From NCBI RefSeq assembly GCF_003347515.1, contig NZ_QEII01000269.1:124001-188000 (forward strand): a stretch of 64,000 nt of DNA. The letters are read 5' to 3'. Below are positions 1 to 9,797 of this stretch, piece after piece (the stretch's first letter is position 1; each line of letters begins with the position of its first letter). Under the pieces are notes generated by a model that was given only the letters and a program-made list of their open reading frames with translations, made no database searches and had not been told where the DNA came from. A program made the position numbers and the translations under genes. The DNA comes from Rhodoferax ferrireducens. Its GTDB lineage: Bacteria > Pseudomonadota > Gammaproteobacteria > Burkholderiales > Burkholderiaceae_C.

Positions 1-1842
1 CGGGCTCACAACCGGCATCTCCACGGCAACGGATTCGTCGACCGCAACGCTGTCAACACCCACCTCAGGCAGCGCCGTCTTCTCACGCCCCATCAGGGGT
101 TTGAATTCGCCTAGTTCTTCGTCATACACAAAGAGTTTTTTGGCCAGCTCACGCTGATAACTCAACATGTCAATCAAAAATCCAAGCGCTCCCAGGCTGT
201 TGCCCAACTTCTCGAAAATACCGGTCCGGGCGGATTCGACATCAATATCGTCAACCAGGAACTTTTCGACACTGCCCCGCATGCGCAAGGAGGCCAGCGC
301 GGCTTGGTCCAGACCCAGCACCGAAAAGACGCCCCGCATTTGGGCCAACTGGCTGGGCACCTCATGCAGGGGTACTTTGTCCTGTGGATTGCGAAAGAAA
401 GCATCCAAGGATTTTTCAACCTCACCCAGCGTCGTTCGCAACTCGTCCACCACACTGCCCATGATCTGACGATCACTGACCCGGCGGTACAGGTCCTCCA
501 TCCATCGCTCCAGTGGCTCGGTCTGGCCACCCGCATTGACGTGTTCCAGTCGCCTGGCAAGACTGGCACTGCGCTCCGTCATGTGCGAATCCGTGGGGTC
601 CATATCTTCGTAGGCGGCCTCAAGAAACAGCACGGCCGTGGCCACTTCCATGGCCAGCGCGGGCACTGGCGCCTCGCCTGAACGGGCGGTCGTCTCTATC
701 GCCTGTGTCAGGGCGCGCGCCAAATCACCACTCTCGGGATGCAACTTCAATACCGAATCGCTCACCAGGCTGAATTGATCCGTTGCCACCTTCAGGCGAT
801 TGGTATCACCGCCAGCGAGGGCAGACCAGGTCTCAGTCGCCGCGGCAATACGTTTGCGAGCCTGAACCAGCAGTGCCGGATCGAAGCGTCCGAACTGAGG
901 CGTCTCGTAATCAAATGACTGCGTCTGGGTCAAGCCATAAGCTGCGCGAACGGCAGCCAGCACCGGCGCATCGGCCGCACTCGCGGGAATGGCTTGCGCA
1001 CAGAAAAACAGCAAATCCTGAATCAGACGCTCGGAAACACCCTGTTCACCACGCGCCAGCGTTCTGTATTGAAGAAGAATGCGGGACGCAGCCCGCTTGC
1101 CGTAAACATCGGCGGGACAAAGGCCCAGGGACACGGCTTCAAAATACGCGCCACAAATTTTCCAGAAAATCCGAGGTTCCAGCGCGCTTTGCGCCGCTGC
1201 AAAACCCAGACTGATGTCGCGCATGGTTTTTGCCGCGACCTTCTCGCCCGACTTGACAACTCTCAGGACCAATCCGTCAAGACGGGCCCGAATCGACGAG
1301 TCGTACGCCAGCGGTACGGACTCTTCAGGCATCGCGACATCAATCCAACGCCATTCGAGAGGCCACAAATCCGCCGGATGCACGCGATCATCGCCCACCA
1401 GCTCCAGTACGTCGCGGTACTGGGGAAACAGGGCCACGGACGATGCACTTTTCCCCTTGAGAACACCTTCCAGGTATTCAGTCAACGCAAAGCTGGCCCG
1501 CTCCACCTTGTTGGCGGCTTCATCGCTGCAAAGCTCGGGACGCTGCACAAATTTCTGTGCCAGCGCCTCCATGGCGCGCAAAACCTTGGCTGGCTCGGCC
1601 ATGCCCACCATCTCCAGCGCACCGACGGCCTGATGCAGTTGCTGGCGGGCAATGCGCAACTGGCTGGCATCCAGCGCAGCCAGATCAGAGCCGCGGGCCA
1701 ACTCCGCATCACGGACAAAGCGGCGCAGTGCTTTGGTCGCACCATCCAGCGATTTCCTCAGCTCATCAAGCACCCAGGCCAGAGGCCCGAGGTCATTAGT
1801 CGTGAGTTCGTTGTCGCCAGTCGGGGCAGCGTTCGGTTGCAT
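1..1842 (-). CDS. chpA: ChpA/PilL-type hybrid chemosensory histidine kinase, N-terminal 614 residues (cut by window edge)
   Basis: An open frame runs from an ATG at 1842 to the first base of the window without a stop, giving 614 residues. It begins MQPNAAPTGD, and a helical N-terminal region follows. In P. aeruginosa ChpA this part is FimL-related and precedes the Hpt, kinase, CheW-like and receiver domains, which here would lie beyond the edge. It is the last gene of the pilGHIJ-chpA operon, 44 bases after pilJ. The family phosphorylates PilG and PilH to control twitching motility and surface sensing. The name rests mainly on position and N-terminal character, because no catalytic domain is inside the window. 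Confidence 0.82.
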   Translation of the reverse strand, partial: MQPNAAPTGDNELTTNDLGPLAWVLDELRKSLDGATKALRRFVRDAELARGSDLAALDASQLRIARQQLHQAVGALEMVGMAEPAKVLRAMEALAQKFVQRPELCSDEAANKVERASFALTEYLEGVLKGKSASSVALFPQYRDVLELVGDDRVHPADLWPLEWRWIDVAMPEESVPLAYDSSIRARLDGLVLRVVKSGEKVAAKTMRDISLGFAAAQSALEPRIFWKICGAYFEAVSLGLCPADVYGKRAASRILLQYRTLARGEQGVSERLIQDLLFFCAQAIPASAADAPVLAAVRAAYGLTQTQSFDYETPQFGRFDPALLVQARKRIAAATETWSALAGGDTNRLKVATDQFSLVSDSVLKLHPESGDLARALTQAIETTARSGEAPVPALAMEVATAVLFLEAAYEDMDPTDSHMTERSASLARRLEHVNAGGQTEPLERWMEDLYRRVSDRQIMGSVVDELRTTLGEVEKSLDAFFRNPQDKVPLHEVPSQLAQMRGVFSVLGLDQAALASLRMRGSVEKFLVDDIDVESARTGIFEKLGNSLGALGFLIDMLSYQRELAKKLFVYDEELGEFKPLMGREKTALPEVGVDSVAVDESVAVEMPVVSP

Positions 1843-1886
1843 GGGTTCGTGCACTCCTGGGGATAGCAAATTCACACCGGTGAGGC

Positions 1887-4136
1887 TCAGGCAATCTTGA
1901 ACCGGGCCACGGACTGACGCAGTTCTTCAGCCATTTTCGAGAGCTCGCGCACCTGGGTGGCGGTGGATCGTGTGCCCTCGCCGGTCTGCTCGGTCACGGC
2001 AAAAATATGTTGAATATTGTCAGCCACCACATTGGCCAGGTTCGCCTCGCGAGAGGTGGAGTTGGAAATCTGCTCGATCAGCTCGGCCAGGCGACGCGAC
2101 ACCTGGTCAATTTCGGTCAGGGCGGTGCCGGCGTTGTCTGACAGTTTGGCCCCTTCCACCACGCCCTGCGTAGAGCGCTCCATGGCGCCCACGGCATCCT
2201 GGGTATCGGTCTGAATGGCCTTGACCAGCGCGGAAATCTGACGCGTTGCATCGGCGGATCGTTCGGCCAGACGCTGCACCTCTTCGGCCACGACGGAGAA
2301 GCCGCGACCGGCCTCCCCTGCGGAAGCCGCCTGAATGGCGGCATTCAGCGCCAGCACGTTGGTCTGCTCGGTAATGTCAGAAATCAGTTCCGTGATTTCA
2401 CCAATTTCCTGGGACGATTCGCCCAGGCGCTTGATCCGCTTGGATGTTTCCTGGATCTGGTCGCGGATGGAGTTCATACCGCCGATGGCATTTTGCACGG
2501 CCTGCAGACCCACCTCGGCCGCTCGCAGCGATTGCCTGGCCACTGATGCCGACTCTTGCGCCTGGACCGACACATCATTGATTCGCGAAGCCATCTCAAC
2601 CACCGAACGGCCGGTTTCCCGAATTTCATGCAATTGCTCGTTGGACGCAGCCAAAAGCTCTGTTGAAGTGGTGTCCACATCCGCTGTGGTCTGCGCCACG
2701 CGGGCCGCAGTACTTTGCACGTTGCCCACCAGGGAGCGCAACTCTTCCACCGTGTAGTTCACGGAATCGGCAATGGCACCGGTAATGTCTTCCGTAACGG
2801 TCGCCTCCTGTGTCAAGTCCCCCTCCGCAACCGTCTGCAATTCATTCATCAACCGCAAAATGGCCGCCTGGTTGGCGTCGTTTACCCGCTTGGCCTCTTG
2901 CTCCTGGCGCTCGGCATCCACACGTTGTGTCTCGGCCGCGACCTGGCGCTTGCGACTGTCCAGCAACTGGACGTAGGACAGACCACCCGCGCACAGCATG
3001 GCAAACAAAGCAGCGCCCACCAATACCGAGAAGGCGGCGAGTCCAAGACCCGTGTTCGATGACAGTTTGCCCTGTAGTTCTTCAAGATTCCGACGCAGAG
3101 GTTCACTGTCCGAAATAATCGAAACCTGCGCCTCCCGTGCCGAAACAAGCCCCTGCAGATTGCCCAGAATGGCGCCGGCCTGCGTGCGGGTTTCCTCAAA
3201 TAGCTTGATCAAGGCTTCCAACTGTTCACGCGTTTGCGGATCTTTCGAGGCCATCAAACGCAATTCAGAGCTGCCCTCCAGCAGACCCAGTGAAATTTCC
3301 TTGAACGAGTTCAAATCCTTGCCCAGCAGAAAAACGGCCTCGGGGCTCACCCCCTCTGCCGTCAGAAATTCGTTGGACGATTTGCCAATCCGCTGCGTCA
3401 ACATGACCAGCTGACCGGCCGCCGAGATCTCTGTCGCCGGAGCATTTTGCTGCAGCTTGAGCGAAGACACGGTCTCGGCAATTTCCAGCAGGTCTGAAGA
3501 CTGCCGATTGATCAGACGAAGCGCCGCGCCCACCTGCGTCAGGATTTTCTGCTGTGTCATCACCGTGGCTGCATTCTTTTCGGCCCGCTCCATCAGGGGT
3601 GATATTTTCTCCAGCTCCGACTGGTAGTCGGAACCCAAGGCCGCCAGACTCATCTGGTCATCACCGGTCTTCAGACCGCGCACTGAGCTGGCGAGAACGC
3701 CGGAGCTCTCCACCACGTCCGGAAAGGCCTGCGCGCCCCCCACCAGCGCCTGCGAAACCGACTTCGCCAACCGTTGCGACTGCATCAGGGAGTTGCCCGT
3801 GGCCTCCACCTGGCGCGCCACGCGGTTTGCCTGACTGAGTGCCAAGAGCGTTACAGCCGCAAGCAGGACCAGTGCCAAGCCCAGCAGAATCGACAACAGC
3901 CGCTGATGCTGGACCACCGTCTTCTTGCCCAGAATGGGCAGGGCAATCAGGTCCTTGGCATCTTCACCCGGCGCGTCGCGCATGTCCAGACCTGCAGCAA
4001 GCTTCCCCTGCGCGGTCACTGCGGGCTCCACGGGCTCCATCATGGCGTCCGACATGCCCAGGCTCAAGCGGGAATCCTCCTCGGACTCCAACGACTTTTT
4101 TGCAAACAGATTTTTCAGTTGGTCGACGACGGACAT
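1887..4136 (-). CDS. pilJ: Type IV pilus methyl-accepting chemotaxis protein PilJ
   Basis: 749 residues. A cytoplasmic N-terminal extension of about 78 residues precedes a first membrane segment at about 80-101. A periplasmic region follows, then a second membrane segment at about 362-391 and a long cytoplasmic coiled coil. The hairpin tip that contacts CheW and the kinase is recognisable near residues 590-625 (motif ITEQTNVLALNAAI, then GRGFSVVAEEVQ). The protein senses pilus-related or surface signals and activates ChpA through PilI. It lies between pilI and chpA in the chemosensory operon, with an AAGG ribosome site just before the ATG. The cytoplasmic extension is longer than I expect for PilJ of pseudomonads. 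Confidence 0.95.
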   Translation of the reverse strand: MSVVDQLKNLFAKKSLESEEDSRLSLGMSDAMMEPVEPAVTAQGKLAAGLDMRDAPGEDAKDLIALPILGKKTVVQHQRLLSILLGLALVLLAAVTLLALSQANRVARQVEATGNSLMQSQRLAKSVSQALVGGAQAFPDVVESSGVLASSVRGLKTGDDQMSLAALGSDYQSELEKISPLMERAEKNAATVMTQQKILTQVGAALRLINRQSSDLLEIAETVSSLKLQQNAPATEISAAGQLVMLTQRIGKSSNEFLTAEGVSPEAVFLLGKDLNSFKEISLGLLEGSSELRLMASKDPQTREQLEALIKLFEETRTQAGAILGNLQGLVSAREAQVSIISDSEPLRRNLEELQGKLSSNTGLGLAAFSVLVGAALFAMLCAGGLSYVQLLDSRKRQVAAETQRVDAERQEQEAKRVNDANQAAILRLMNELQTVAEGDLTQEATVTEDITGAIADSVNYTVEELRSLVGNVQSTAARVAQTTADVDTTSTELLAASNEQLHEIRETGRSVVEMASRINDVSVQAQESASVARQSLRAAEVGLQAVQNAIGGMNSIRDQIQETSKRIKRLGESSQEIGEITELISDITEQTNVLALNAAIQAASAGEAGRGFSVVAEEVQRLAERSADATRQISALVKAIQTDTQDAVGAMERSTQGVVEGAKLSDNAGTALTEIDQVSRRLAELIEQISNSTSREANLANVVADNIQHIFAVTEQTGEGTRSTATQVRELSKMAEELRQSVARFKIA

Positions 4137-4157
4137 AAGGAAACCTTAGTAAAAGAC

Positions 4158-4688
4158 TTAAGCGCTAATGCTGAGAAATTCGGAAAGTTGGGACAAAGAC
4201 TGCAGGTTGATTTCCTGCCAGTGCACGCCATTGAGGTCAGTCAGCAGGCTGCCAAAATAAACCGGGGAGCCCGCAGGCGGTACCGCTGACGCGGAGAACG
4301 CATCGCGTTTGCGAAGCCCTGCCAGACCATCCACCATCAAAGCACAATTGAGTTCCAGTGCCGCATGAAAGGTGATGACACTGGATTCAGCCAGCGACTG
4401 TTCGCCTCGGACCCGAGTTGACCCGTCACCCATGAAGCTGGCCAGATCAACGACGCCGTACAGGGAACCGCGGAGATTGATGACCCCCATGAACCACGGG
4501 CGAGCGTAGGGAACCAGCTGGATGCTGGTCAGCGGGAATATCTCGCCAGACTGCGACAGGGGGAAGAGATAGTTGGCCTCACCCACCTTGACAGCCAGCC
4601 ACGACGCGGATATCCCCTCGGTGCGGGCCGCCTGCAATCGGCTGGCAAGGCGGGTCTGGAGTTCTCGGAGAGCTTCGCGATTAGCCAT
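4158..4688 (-). CDS. pilI: CheW-like adaptor PilI
   Basis: 176 residues with a single CheW domain (about residues 25-165; motif NLRGSLYGVVDL in the middle). CheW proteins are soluble scaffolds that link the receptor (PilJ) to the histidine kinase (ChpA). The ATG at 4688 is preceded by an AGGA site. The gene sits 15 bases after pilH and 21 bases before pilJ, the standard order of the twitching chemosensory operon. Confidence 0.93.
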   Translation of the reverse strand: MANREALRELQTRLASRLQAARTEGISASWLAVKVGEANYLFPLSQSGEIFPLTSIQLVPYARPWFMGVINLRGSLYGVVDLASFMGDGSTRVRGEQSLAESSVITFHAALELNCALMVDGLAGLRKRDAFSASAVPPAGSPVYFGSLLTDLNGVHWQEINLQSLSQLSEFLSISA

Positions 4689-4703
4689 GCCGTCCTGAGG
4701 ATT

Positions 4704-5069
4704 TCAACCCAAAGCCTTGATCTTGAGCATCAACTCGTCCGCATCGACCGGTTTGGTGATGTAATCCCGCGCCCCCTGACGCATACCCCACACCCGGTCA
4801 GTCTCCAGGCTCTTGCTGGTACATATGATGATCGGGATACCCGCGTACTCCGGGGTCCGGTTAATGGACCGCGTCAGCTGAAACCCGTTTTGACCGGGCA
4901 TCACCACGTCCATGAGGATCAGATCGGGCTTCTCCTCGGTCAAACGGCGAAAAACCTCATCGGCGCCCTCCGCTGTGCGCACTGACATGCCGTTTTTTTG
5001 CAACAAATTCGTCATGAACATCAATTCAGTCTTTGAATCGTCCACGACCAGAACTTTCTGGATAGCCAT
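4704..5069 (-). CDS. pilH: Single-domain response regulator PilH
   Basis: 121 residues forming one receiver domain with the acidic pair D10-D11, phospho-acceptor D54 and conserved K106 (ITKP). There is no output domain. In the Chp system PilH is the second CheY-like protein, acting against or buffering PilG. Its ATG overlaps the pilG stop by one base (TAATG), which implies translational coupling. It is assigned as PilH rather than PilG by order and by the MVVMPGQNGFQ-like stretch after D54. Confidence 0.92.
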   Translation of the reverse strand: MAIQKVLVVDDSKTELMFMTNLLQKNGMSVRTAEGADEVFRRLTEEKPDLILMDVVMPGQNGFQLTRSINRTPEYAGIPIIICTSKSLETDRVWGMRQGARDYITKPVDADELMLKIKALG

Positions 5070-5467
5070 TAATTTACTCCTTGCATTACGGTGCCAAACT
5101 GCTGAACAGCCTGCAACAACTGGTCTTTGGTGAATGGTTTTGTCAAATAATCCTGCGCCCCGACCATGCGCCCGCGCGCCTTGTCAAAAACGCCATCCTT
5201 GGAAGACAGCATGACAATCGGCACACCAGAAAACCGGGCATTGCGTTTGATGATCGCGCAGGTCTGGTAGCCATCCAGGCGCGGCATCAGGATGTCACAA
5301 AAAATAAGATGCGGCTGGTAGTCATTTACCTTGGCCAGCGCATCAAAGCCATCCTCAGCGAGCATAACTTCATGCCCACCCTGTTTGAGAAAAATTTCGG
5401 CGCTGCGGCGGATGGTGTTGCTGTCGTCAATCACCAGAACCTTAAAAATCGACCCAGTCATATTCAC
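5069..5467 (-). CDS. pilG: Single-domain response regulator PilG
   Basis: 132 residues: a CheY-like receiver with D14-D15, phospho-acceptor D58 and the LTKP lysine. PilG is the phosphoryl target of ChpA that promotes pilus extension and twitching. The start is ambiguous. A GTG at 5467 lies 9 bases after a good AGGAG, while an ATG two codons in (5461) is 15 bases away, so I favour the GTG. The gene follows the rubredoxin gene by 60 bases on the same strand. Confidence 0.92.
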   Translation of the reverse strand: MNMTGSIFKVLVIDDSNTIRRSAEIFLKQGGHEVMLAEDGFDALAKVNDYQPHLIFCDILMPRLDGYQTCAIIKRNARFSGVPIVMLSSKDGVFDKARGRMVGAQDYLTKPFTKDQLLQAVQQFGTVMQGVN

Positions 5468-5527
5468 AAGACATTGCTCCTGAACTGAGATTCAAAAAAA
5501 TTAACGGTGCACATCCTAATCACAGGG

Positions 5528-5701
5528 CTAAATTTGCACCATTTCGAAGTCTTCCTTGCGGGCACCACATTCCGGACACGTCCAGTTGAGGGGCACGGCG
5601 TTCCACGGCGTTCCCGGCGCCACACCATGATCGGGGTCACCCATTTCTTCATCATAGATCCAGCCACAAATCAGACACATCCACGTTTTGCTCTCGCTCA
5701 C
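5528..5701 (-). CDS. rubA: Rubredoxin
   Basis: A 57-residue protein with two iron-binding pairs, MCLICGWIYDEEMGDP and CPECGARKEDFEM, and the PGTPW linker. It is a canonical small one-domain rubredoxin, a one-electron carrier with an Fe(Cys)4 centre. The start is a GTG at 5701, with an in-frame stop two codons upstream and GGAAGG about 11 bases before it. It is transcribed towards pilG and divergently from the ThiD-like gene. I recall rubredoxin next to pilG as a recurring arrangement in Burkholderiales, but its electron partner is not evident here. Confidence 0.93.
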   Translation of the reverse strand: MSESKTWMCLICGWIYDEEMGDPDHGVAPGTPWNAVPLNWTCPECGARKEDFEMVQI

Positions 5702-5822
5702 AGCTCAAAAGGCCTTCCCATAGAATGCAGTCATTGATGAATGATAAAGACGACGTGCAAGATATCCGCACCGCACGCCATAACTTGCGATATTCTGCCT
5801 GAAGAAAAATACAGGCCTGCTT

Positions 5823-6746
5823 ATGCAACCACCCATGGTTTCCCCTATAGACGAAGAGCTGCCTGAGGCGACGCATCCGGCATGCGTGATGGTGTTCAAT
5901 GCCAGTGACCCCAGCGGCGCGGGCGGCCTGGCGGCGGATGTGACCGCCATTGCCTCGGTGGGCGCACACGCCCTGCCCATCGTGACCGGAGCTTACGCGC
6001 GTGACACGGCCGAGATCTTCGATCACTTTTCCTTCGACGACGAGGCCGTGACCGAGCAGGCCCGCGCAACCCTGGAGGATGTGGCGGTTCAAGTGATCAA
6101 GGTCGGCTTTGTCGGCTCGCCGGAAAATCTCAGCGCGGTCGCAGGGATCGCCGCCGACTACGCGGATGTTCCCCTGATCGCCTACATGCCTGACCTGTCC
6201 TGGTGGGATGAAGTCCAGATTGACCTCTACCTGGACGCGTTCAAGGAATTGATCTTGCCCCAGACGACCGTGCTGGTCGGCAACCACAGCACCTTGTGGC
6301 GCTGGTTGCTGCCCGACTGGAGCACGGAACGCCCGCCGGGCGCACGCGATATCGCGCGCGCCGCGCAGGAACTGGGTGTGCCCTACACGCTGGTGACCGG
6401 CATTCCCCTGCCCGACCAGTTCATTGACAACGTACTTGCCTCCGCACAGACCGTGCTGGCCAGTGAAAAATTTGAGCGCTTCGAAGCGGTTTTTTCGGGC
6501 GCCGGAGACACCCTGTCGGCTGCGCTGGCGGCCCTGCTGGCCAGTGGCGACGACCTGTCGGAAGCCTTCACCGAGGCGCTCAGTTACCTGGATCGTTGCC
6601 TGGAAGGCGGCTTTCGCCCGGGCATGGGCCATATCGTGCCAGACCGGTTATTTTGGGCCCAACCGGAAGAAGAGCCTGACGCAGCATCCGACGCCCTCTC
6701 TTCTTTCCCCACCCTGGAACTCACGCCGAATGACACAAAACATTGA
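5823..6746 (+). CDS. ThiD-like phosphomethylpyrimidine kinase family protein (divergent)
   Basis: 307 residues, ribokinase-fold family. The N-terminal substrate segment is clear ([16 protein letters not shown] near residue 26, compare the TIAGTDPSGGAGIQAD motif of ThiD). The C-terminal anion-hole motif is [18 protein letters not shown]. Classical ThiD has GTGCT here with a catalytic Cys; this protein has Asp, as sugar kinases do. The middle of the protein is poorly conserved, and a roughly 35-residue tail follows the domain. Phosphorylation of HMP-P for thiamine is the default family role, but the substrate is uncertain. The gene overlaps hemL by 17 bases. No TPP riboswitch is seen upstream. 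Confidence 0.7.
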   Translation: MQPPMVSPIDEELPEATHPACVMVFNASDPSGAGGLAADVTAIASVGAHALPIVTGAYARDTAEIFDHFSFDDEAVTEQARATLEDVAVQVIKVGFVGSPENLSAVAGIAADYADVPLIAYMPDLSWWDEVQIDLYLDAFKELILPQTTVLVGNHSTLWRWLLPDWSTERPPGARDIARAAQELGVPYTLVTGIPLPDQFIDNVLASAQTVLASEKFERFEAVFSGAGDTLSAALAALLASGDDLSEAFTEALSYLDRCLEGGFRPGMGHIVPDRLFWAQPEEEPDAASDALSSFPTLELTPNDTKH

Positions 6747-8040
6747 CCACAACCACACGCTGTTTGAACGCGCCAAGCGGGTGATCCCCGGTGGCGTCAA
6801 TTCACCGGTCCGGGCCTTCAAGGCAGTCGGTGGCACGCCCCGCTTCATCCAGCGCGCCCAGGGCGCTTACATGTGGGACGCCAACGACCAGCGCTATATC
6901 GACTACATCGGCTCCTGGGGCCCGATGATCCTGGGCCACGGCCACCCGGCAGTGCTCAAGGCCGTGCAAGACGCCGCGCTGGAAGGCTTCTCGTTCGGTG
7001 CCCCGACCGAGCGCGAAGTCGAACTGGCGGAAGAAATCCTGAAACTGATGCCGTCCATGGACATGGTGCGCCTGGTCAGCTCCGGCACGGAGGCGGCGAT
7101 GAGCGCCATCCGTCTGGCGCGCGGCGCGACCGGCCGCAGCAAGCTGATCAAGTTTGAGGGCTGTTACCACGGCCATGCCGATGCGCTGCTGGTCAAGGCC
7201 GGCTCGGGCCTGGCCACCTTTGGCAACGCCACCAGCGCCGGCGTACCGCCCGAGGTGGTGCAGCACACGCTGGTGCTCGAATACAACCACATCGGCCAGC
7301 TGGAAGAAGCTTTTGCCCTGCACGGCGATTCCATCGCCTGCCTGATGATCGAGCCGATTGCCGGCAACATGAATTTCGTGCGCGCCTCCGTCCCCTTCGT
7401 GAAGCGCTGCCGCGAACTCTGCACCCAGTACGGTACCTTGCTGGTCTTTGACGAGGTCATGAACGGGTTTCGCGTGGCCTTGGGTGGCGCGCAAAGCGTC
7501 TACGCGCGCGACATCCCCGGCTTCGAGCCCGACATCACCGTCATGGGCAAGGTCATTGGCGGCGGCATGCCGCTGGCGGCCTTTGGCGCCAAGCGCGCGG
7601 TGATGGAACACCTGGCACCGCTGGGCGCGGTGTACCAGGCAGGCACCTTGTCCGGCAACCCGGTGGCCACCGCCTGCGGCTTGGCGACCCTGCGCGAAAT
7701 CCAGAAGCCCGGTTTCTTCGAAGACTTGTCGCGAAAGACTCGCTTGCTGGTGGACGGCTTGACCCGCGCGGCCCATAGCGAAGGTGTTTCTTTCTGTGGC
7801 GACAGCGAGGGCGGCATGTTTGGCTTCTTCCTCTTTGACGTGCTGCCGCAGAACTACCCCACGGTCATGAAGACGGACAGCGCCCGCTTCAACCAGCTCT
7901 TTCATGGCCTGCTTGACGGTGGCGTCTACATTGCACCCGCCCTGTATGAAGCCGGTTTTGTGAGCGCCGCCCACACCGACGACGACATCGCAGCGACCGT
8001 GGCCGTGGCGCACCAAGTATTCAAATCACTCTCAAAATAA
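6730..8040 (+). CDS. hemL: Glutamate-1-semialdehyde 2,1-aminomutase
   Basis: 436 residues, a PLP-dependent class III aminotransferase-fold enzyme. It converts glutamate-1-semialdehyde to 5-aminolevulinate in the C5 route to haem. The start [15 protein letters not shown] is followed by the typical [12 protein letters not shown]. The PLP lysine is K274 in [12 protein letters not shown], and the cofactor pocket shows [16 protein letters not shown]. The ATG at 6730 lies inside the end of the ThiD-like gene. The frame is open far upstream, but that extension is the overlapping gene. A bidirectional terminator follows. Confidence 0.96.
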   Translation: MTQNIDHNHTLFERAKRVIPGGVNSPVRAFKAVGGTPRFIQRAQGAYMWDANDQRYIDYIGSWGPMILGHGHPAVLKAVQDAALEGFSFGAPTEREVELAEEILKLMPSMDMVRLVSSGTEAAMSAIRLARGATGRSKLIKFEGCYHGHADALLVKAGSGLATFGNATSAGVPPEVVQHTLVLEYNHIGQLEEAFALHGDSIACLMIEPIAGNMNFVRASVPFVKRCRELCTQYGTLLVFDEVMNGFRVALGGAQSVYARDIPGFEPDITVMGKVIGGGMPLAAFGAKRAVMEHLAPLGAVYQAGTLSGNPVATACGLATLREIQKPGFFEDLSRKTRLLVDGLTRAAHSEGVSFCGDSEGGMFGFFLFDVLPQNYPTVMKTDSARFNQLFHGLLDGGVYIAPALYEAGFVSAAHTDDDIAATVAVAHQVFKSLSK

Positions 8041-8086
8041 TAGCTTCTTGCGCATATCACACGCGGGCTAGAGGCCGATTTGGCAT
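8034..8086 (+). repeat. Interspersed Comamonadaceae-type repeat, copy 1
   Basis: Reads AATAATAGCTTCTTGCGC, then CGCGGGCTAGAGGCCGATTT. It shares the two cores ATAGCT..TTGCGC and GGGCTAGAGGCC with the copies near 11.8, 19.2, 27.9, 46.5, 50.2, 57.3, 59.6 and 62.4 kb. Its first bases carry the hemL stop codon, so the copy ends the gene. Confidence 0.75.
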
Positions 8087-8117
8087 AAAAAAAGCGGCTT
8101 TTGGCCGCTTTTTTTTG
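8087..8117. terminator. Bidirectional intrinsic terminator between hemL and purH
   Basis: AAAGCGGC (8091-8098) and GCCGCTTT (8104-8111) form a perfect 8-bp stem with loop TTTTG. It is flanked by an A-run before and a T-run after, so it can serve both the rightward hemL and leftward purH transcripts. Confidence 0.9.
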
Positions 8118-8148
8118 ATTCAGCGCCGCAAGCTCGGCGCCCCCAGGC

Positions 8149-9741
8149 TCAATGACGGAAGTGGCGCACGCCGCTGAACACCATGGCAACACCGCGCTCG
8201 TTCGCCGCGTCAATCACCTCCTGGTCGCGCATGGAGCCGCCCGGCTGGATGACGCAGGTCGCACCGGCGTCCACCACCACGTCCAGACCATCGCGGAACG
8301 GGAAAAAAGCGTCGCTGGCGACGGCCGTGCCGTTGAGTGACAAGTTGGCATGCTGGGCCTTGATGCTGGCAATGCGGGCCGAGTCCAGGCGGCTCATCTG
8401 GCCGGCGCCGACACCCATGGTCATGCCGCCCTTGCAAAACACAATGGCATTGCTCTTGACGTACTTGGCCACGTTCCAGGCAAACAACAGATCCTGCAAC
8501 TGTTCTGCCGTGGGCTGAACCTGGGTCACGACCTTGAGGTCAGCCAGCGTGAGCTGGTGGTTGTCCGCCGTCTGCATCAACAGGCCGGAGCCGATGCGCT
8601 TGACGTCCACGGCGTTGCGCCCGTTGTCCCAATCGGTCGCGCCACCGGCGGGCAGGCTGATTTTCAGGATGCGCACGTTGACCTTGCTCTTGAACACCTC
8701 CAGCGCCTCGGGCGTGAAGTCGGGCGCCATCAGCACTTCCACAAACTGCTTCGAAACCTGTAGCGCGGCCCGCTCATCCAAGGTGCGATTGAAGGCAATA
8801 ATGCCGCCAAACGCCGAGGTCGGATCGGTCTGGAAGGCCTTGCTGTAAGCCTCCAGCGGATCGGCGCCGATGGCCACGCCGCAGGGGTTGGCGTGCTTGA
8901 CGATGACGCAGGCGGCCTCCTGGCTGGCGTCGAAGCTCTTGACGCACTCCCAGGCGGCGTCGGCGTCCGCGATGTTGTTGAAGCTCAGTTCCTTGCCGTG
9001 CAACTGTTGCGCCGTCACCAGCGAGCCGGGCGCGGGGTAGATGTCTCGGTAGAAGGCCGCCTGTTGATGCGGGTTTTCGCCGTAGCGCAGGTCTTGCAGC
9101 TTGATGAACTGGCTGTTGGACTGGGCCGGGAACAACTGACGCTGGGGTGTGTTGTTGCCTTCTTCAAAATGGATCGACGACAGGTAGTCGCTGATGGCGC
9201 CGTCGTACTGGCTGATGCGGTTGAAGGCAGTGACCGACAGGGCAAATTTGGTCTTGAGGGTGAGGCCGCCGGCCGTGAGTTCCGCCAGCACTGGCGCGTA
9301 CTGCGAGGCATCAGTCAGCACGGCCACGTCTTTCCAGTTCTTGGCGGCGCTGCGCACCATGGCCGGGCCACCGATGTCGATGTTCTCGATCGCGTCTTCC
9401 AAGGTGCAGCCGGGCTTGGCCACGGTCGACTCAAACGGGTACAGGTTGACCACCAGCAGGTCGATGGTGTCGATGCCGTGCGTTTTGAGTGCGGCCATGT
9501 GCTCCGGCAAATCGCGGCGGGCCAGCAGGCCGCCATGCACTTTGGGGTGCAGGGTTTTGACGCGACCATCCAGCATTTCGGGAAAACCGGTGAGTTCCGC
9601 CACTTCGGTCACCGGCAGGCCTTGGTCAGCCAGCAGTTTGGCGGTTCCGCCCGTGGAGATCAGCTTGATGCCGAGGGCGTGCAAGGCCTGGGCAAATTCA
9701 ACAATGCCGGTTTTATCGGAGACGGAGAGGAGTGCGTTCAT
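8149..9741 (-). CDS. purH: Bifunctional AICAR transformylase / IMP cyclohydrolase
   Basis: 530 residues, full length for PurH. It catalyses the last two steps of de novo IMP synthesis. The N-terminal MGS-like cyclohydrolase domain starts [20 protein letters not shown] and contains [14 protein letters not shown] and [14 protein letters not shown]. The C-terminal transformylase domain includes [23 protein letters not shown] and [11 protein letters not shown]. It lies downstream of dusB-fis on the same strand (56-base gap), an order seen in many betaproteobacteria. Confidence 0.97.
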   Translation of the reverse strand: MNALLSVSDKTGIVEFAQALHALGIKLISTGGTAKLLADQGLPVTEVAELTGFPEMLDGRVKTLHPKVHGGLLARRDLPEHMAALKTHGIDTIDLLVVNLYPFESTVAKPGCTLEDAIENIDIGGPAMVRSAAKNWKDVAVLTDASQYAPVLAELTAGGLTLKTKFALSVTAFNRISQYDGAISDYLSSIHFEEGNNTPQRQLFPAQSNSQFIKLQDLRYGENPHQQAAFYRDIYPAPGSLVTAQQLHGKELSFNNIADADAAWECVKSFDASQEAACVIVKHANPCGVAIGADPLEAYSKAFQTDPTSAFGGIIAFNRTLDERAALQVSKQFVEVLMAPDFTPEALEVFKSKVNVRILKISLPAGGATDWDNGRNAVDVKRIGSGLLMQTADNHQLTLADLKVVTQVQPTAEQLQDLLFAWNVAKYVKSNAIVFCKGGMTMGVGAGQMSRLDSARIASIKAQHANLSLNGTAVASDAFFPFRDGLDVVVDAGATCVIQPGGSMRDQEVIDAANERGVAMVFSGVRHFRH

Positions 9742-9797
9742 GGATTCAATCTAAGAGTCAGTAAAGAGGTCGTGGCCGGGCGCGGGCCGAGGGCCGG

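Noticed and set aside
994-1866. 290-codon plus-strand ORF over the chpA start
   Set aside because: The minus strand carries an uninterrupted chpA N-terminus here that continues the operon; the plus-strand frame has no ribosome site or motif.
5702-5822. TPP riboswitch before the ThiD-like gene
   Set aside because: The 121-base gap lacks the conserved THI-box core (CUGAGA and the downstream helix).
6802-8016. 404-codon minus-strand ORF opposite hemL
   Set aside because: It mirrors hemL, has no domain, and contains many His, Gln and Val residues expected from the antisense of GC-rich codons.
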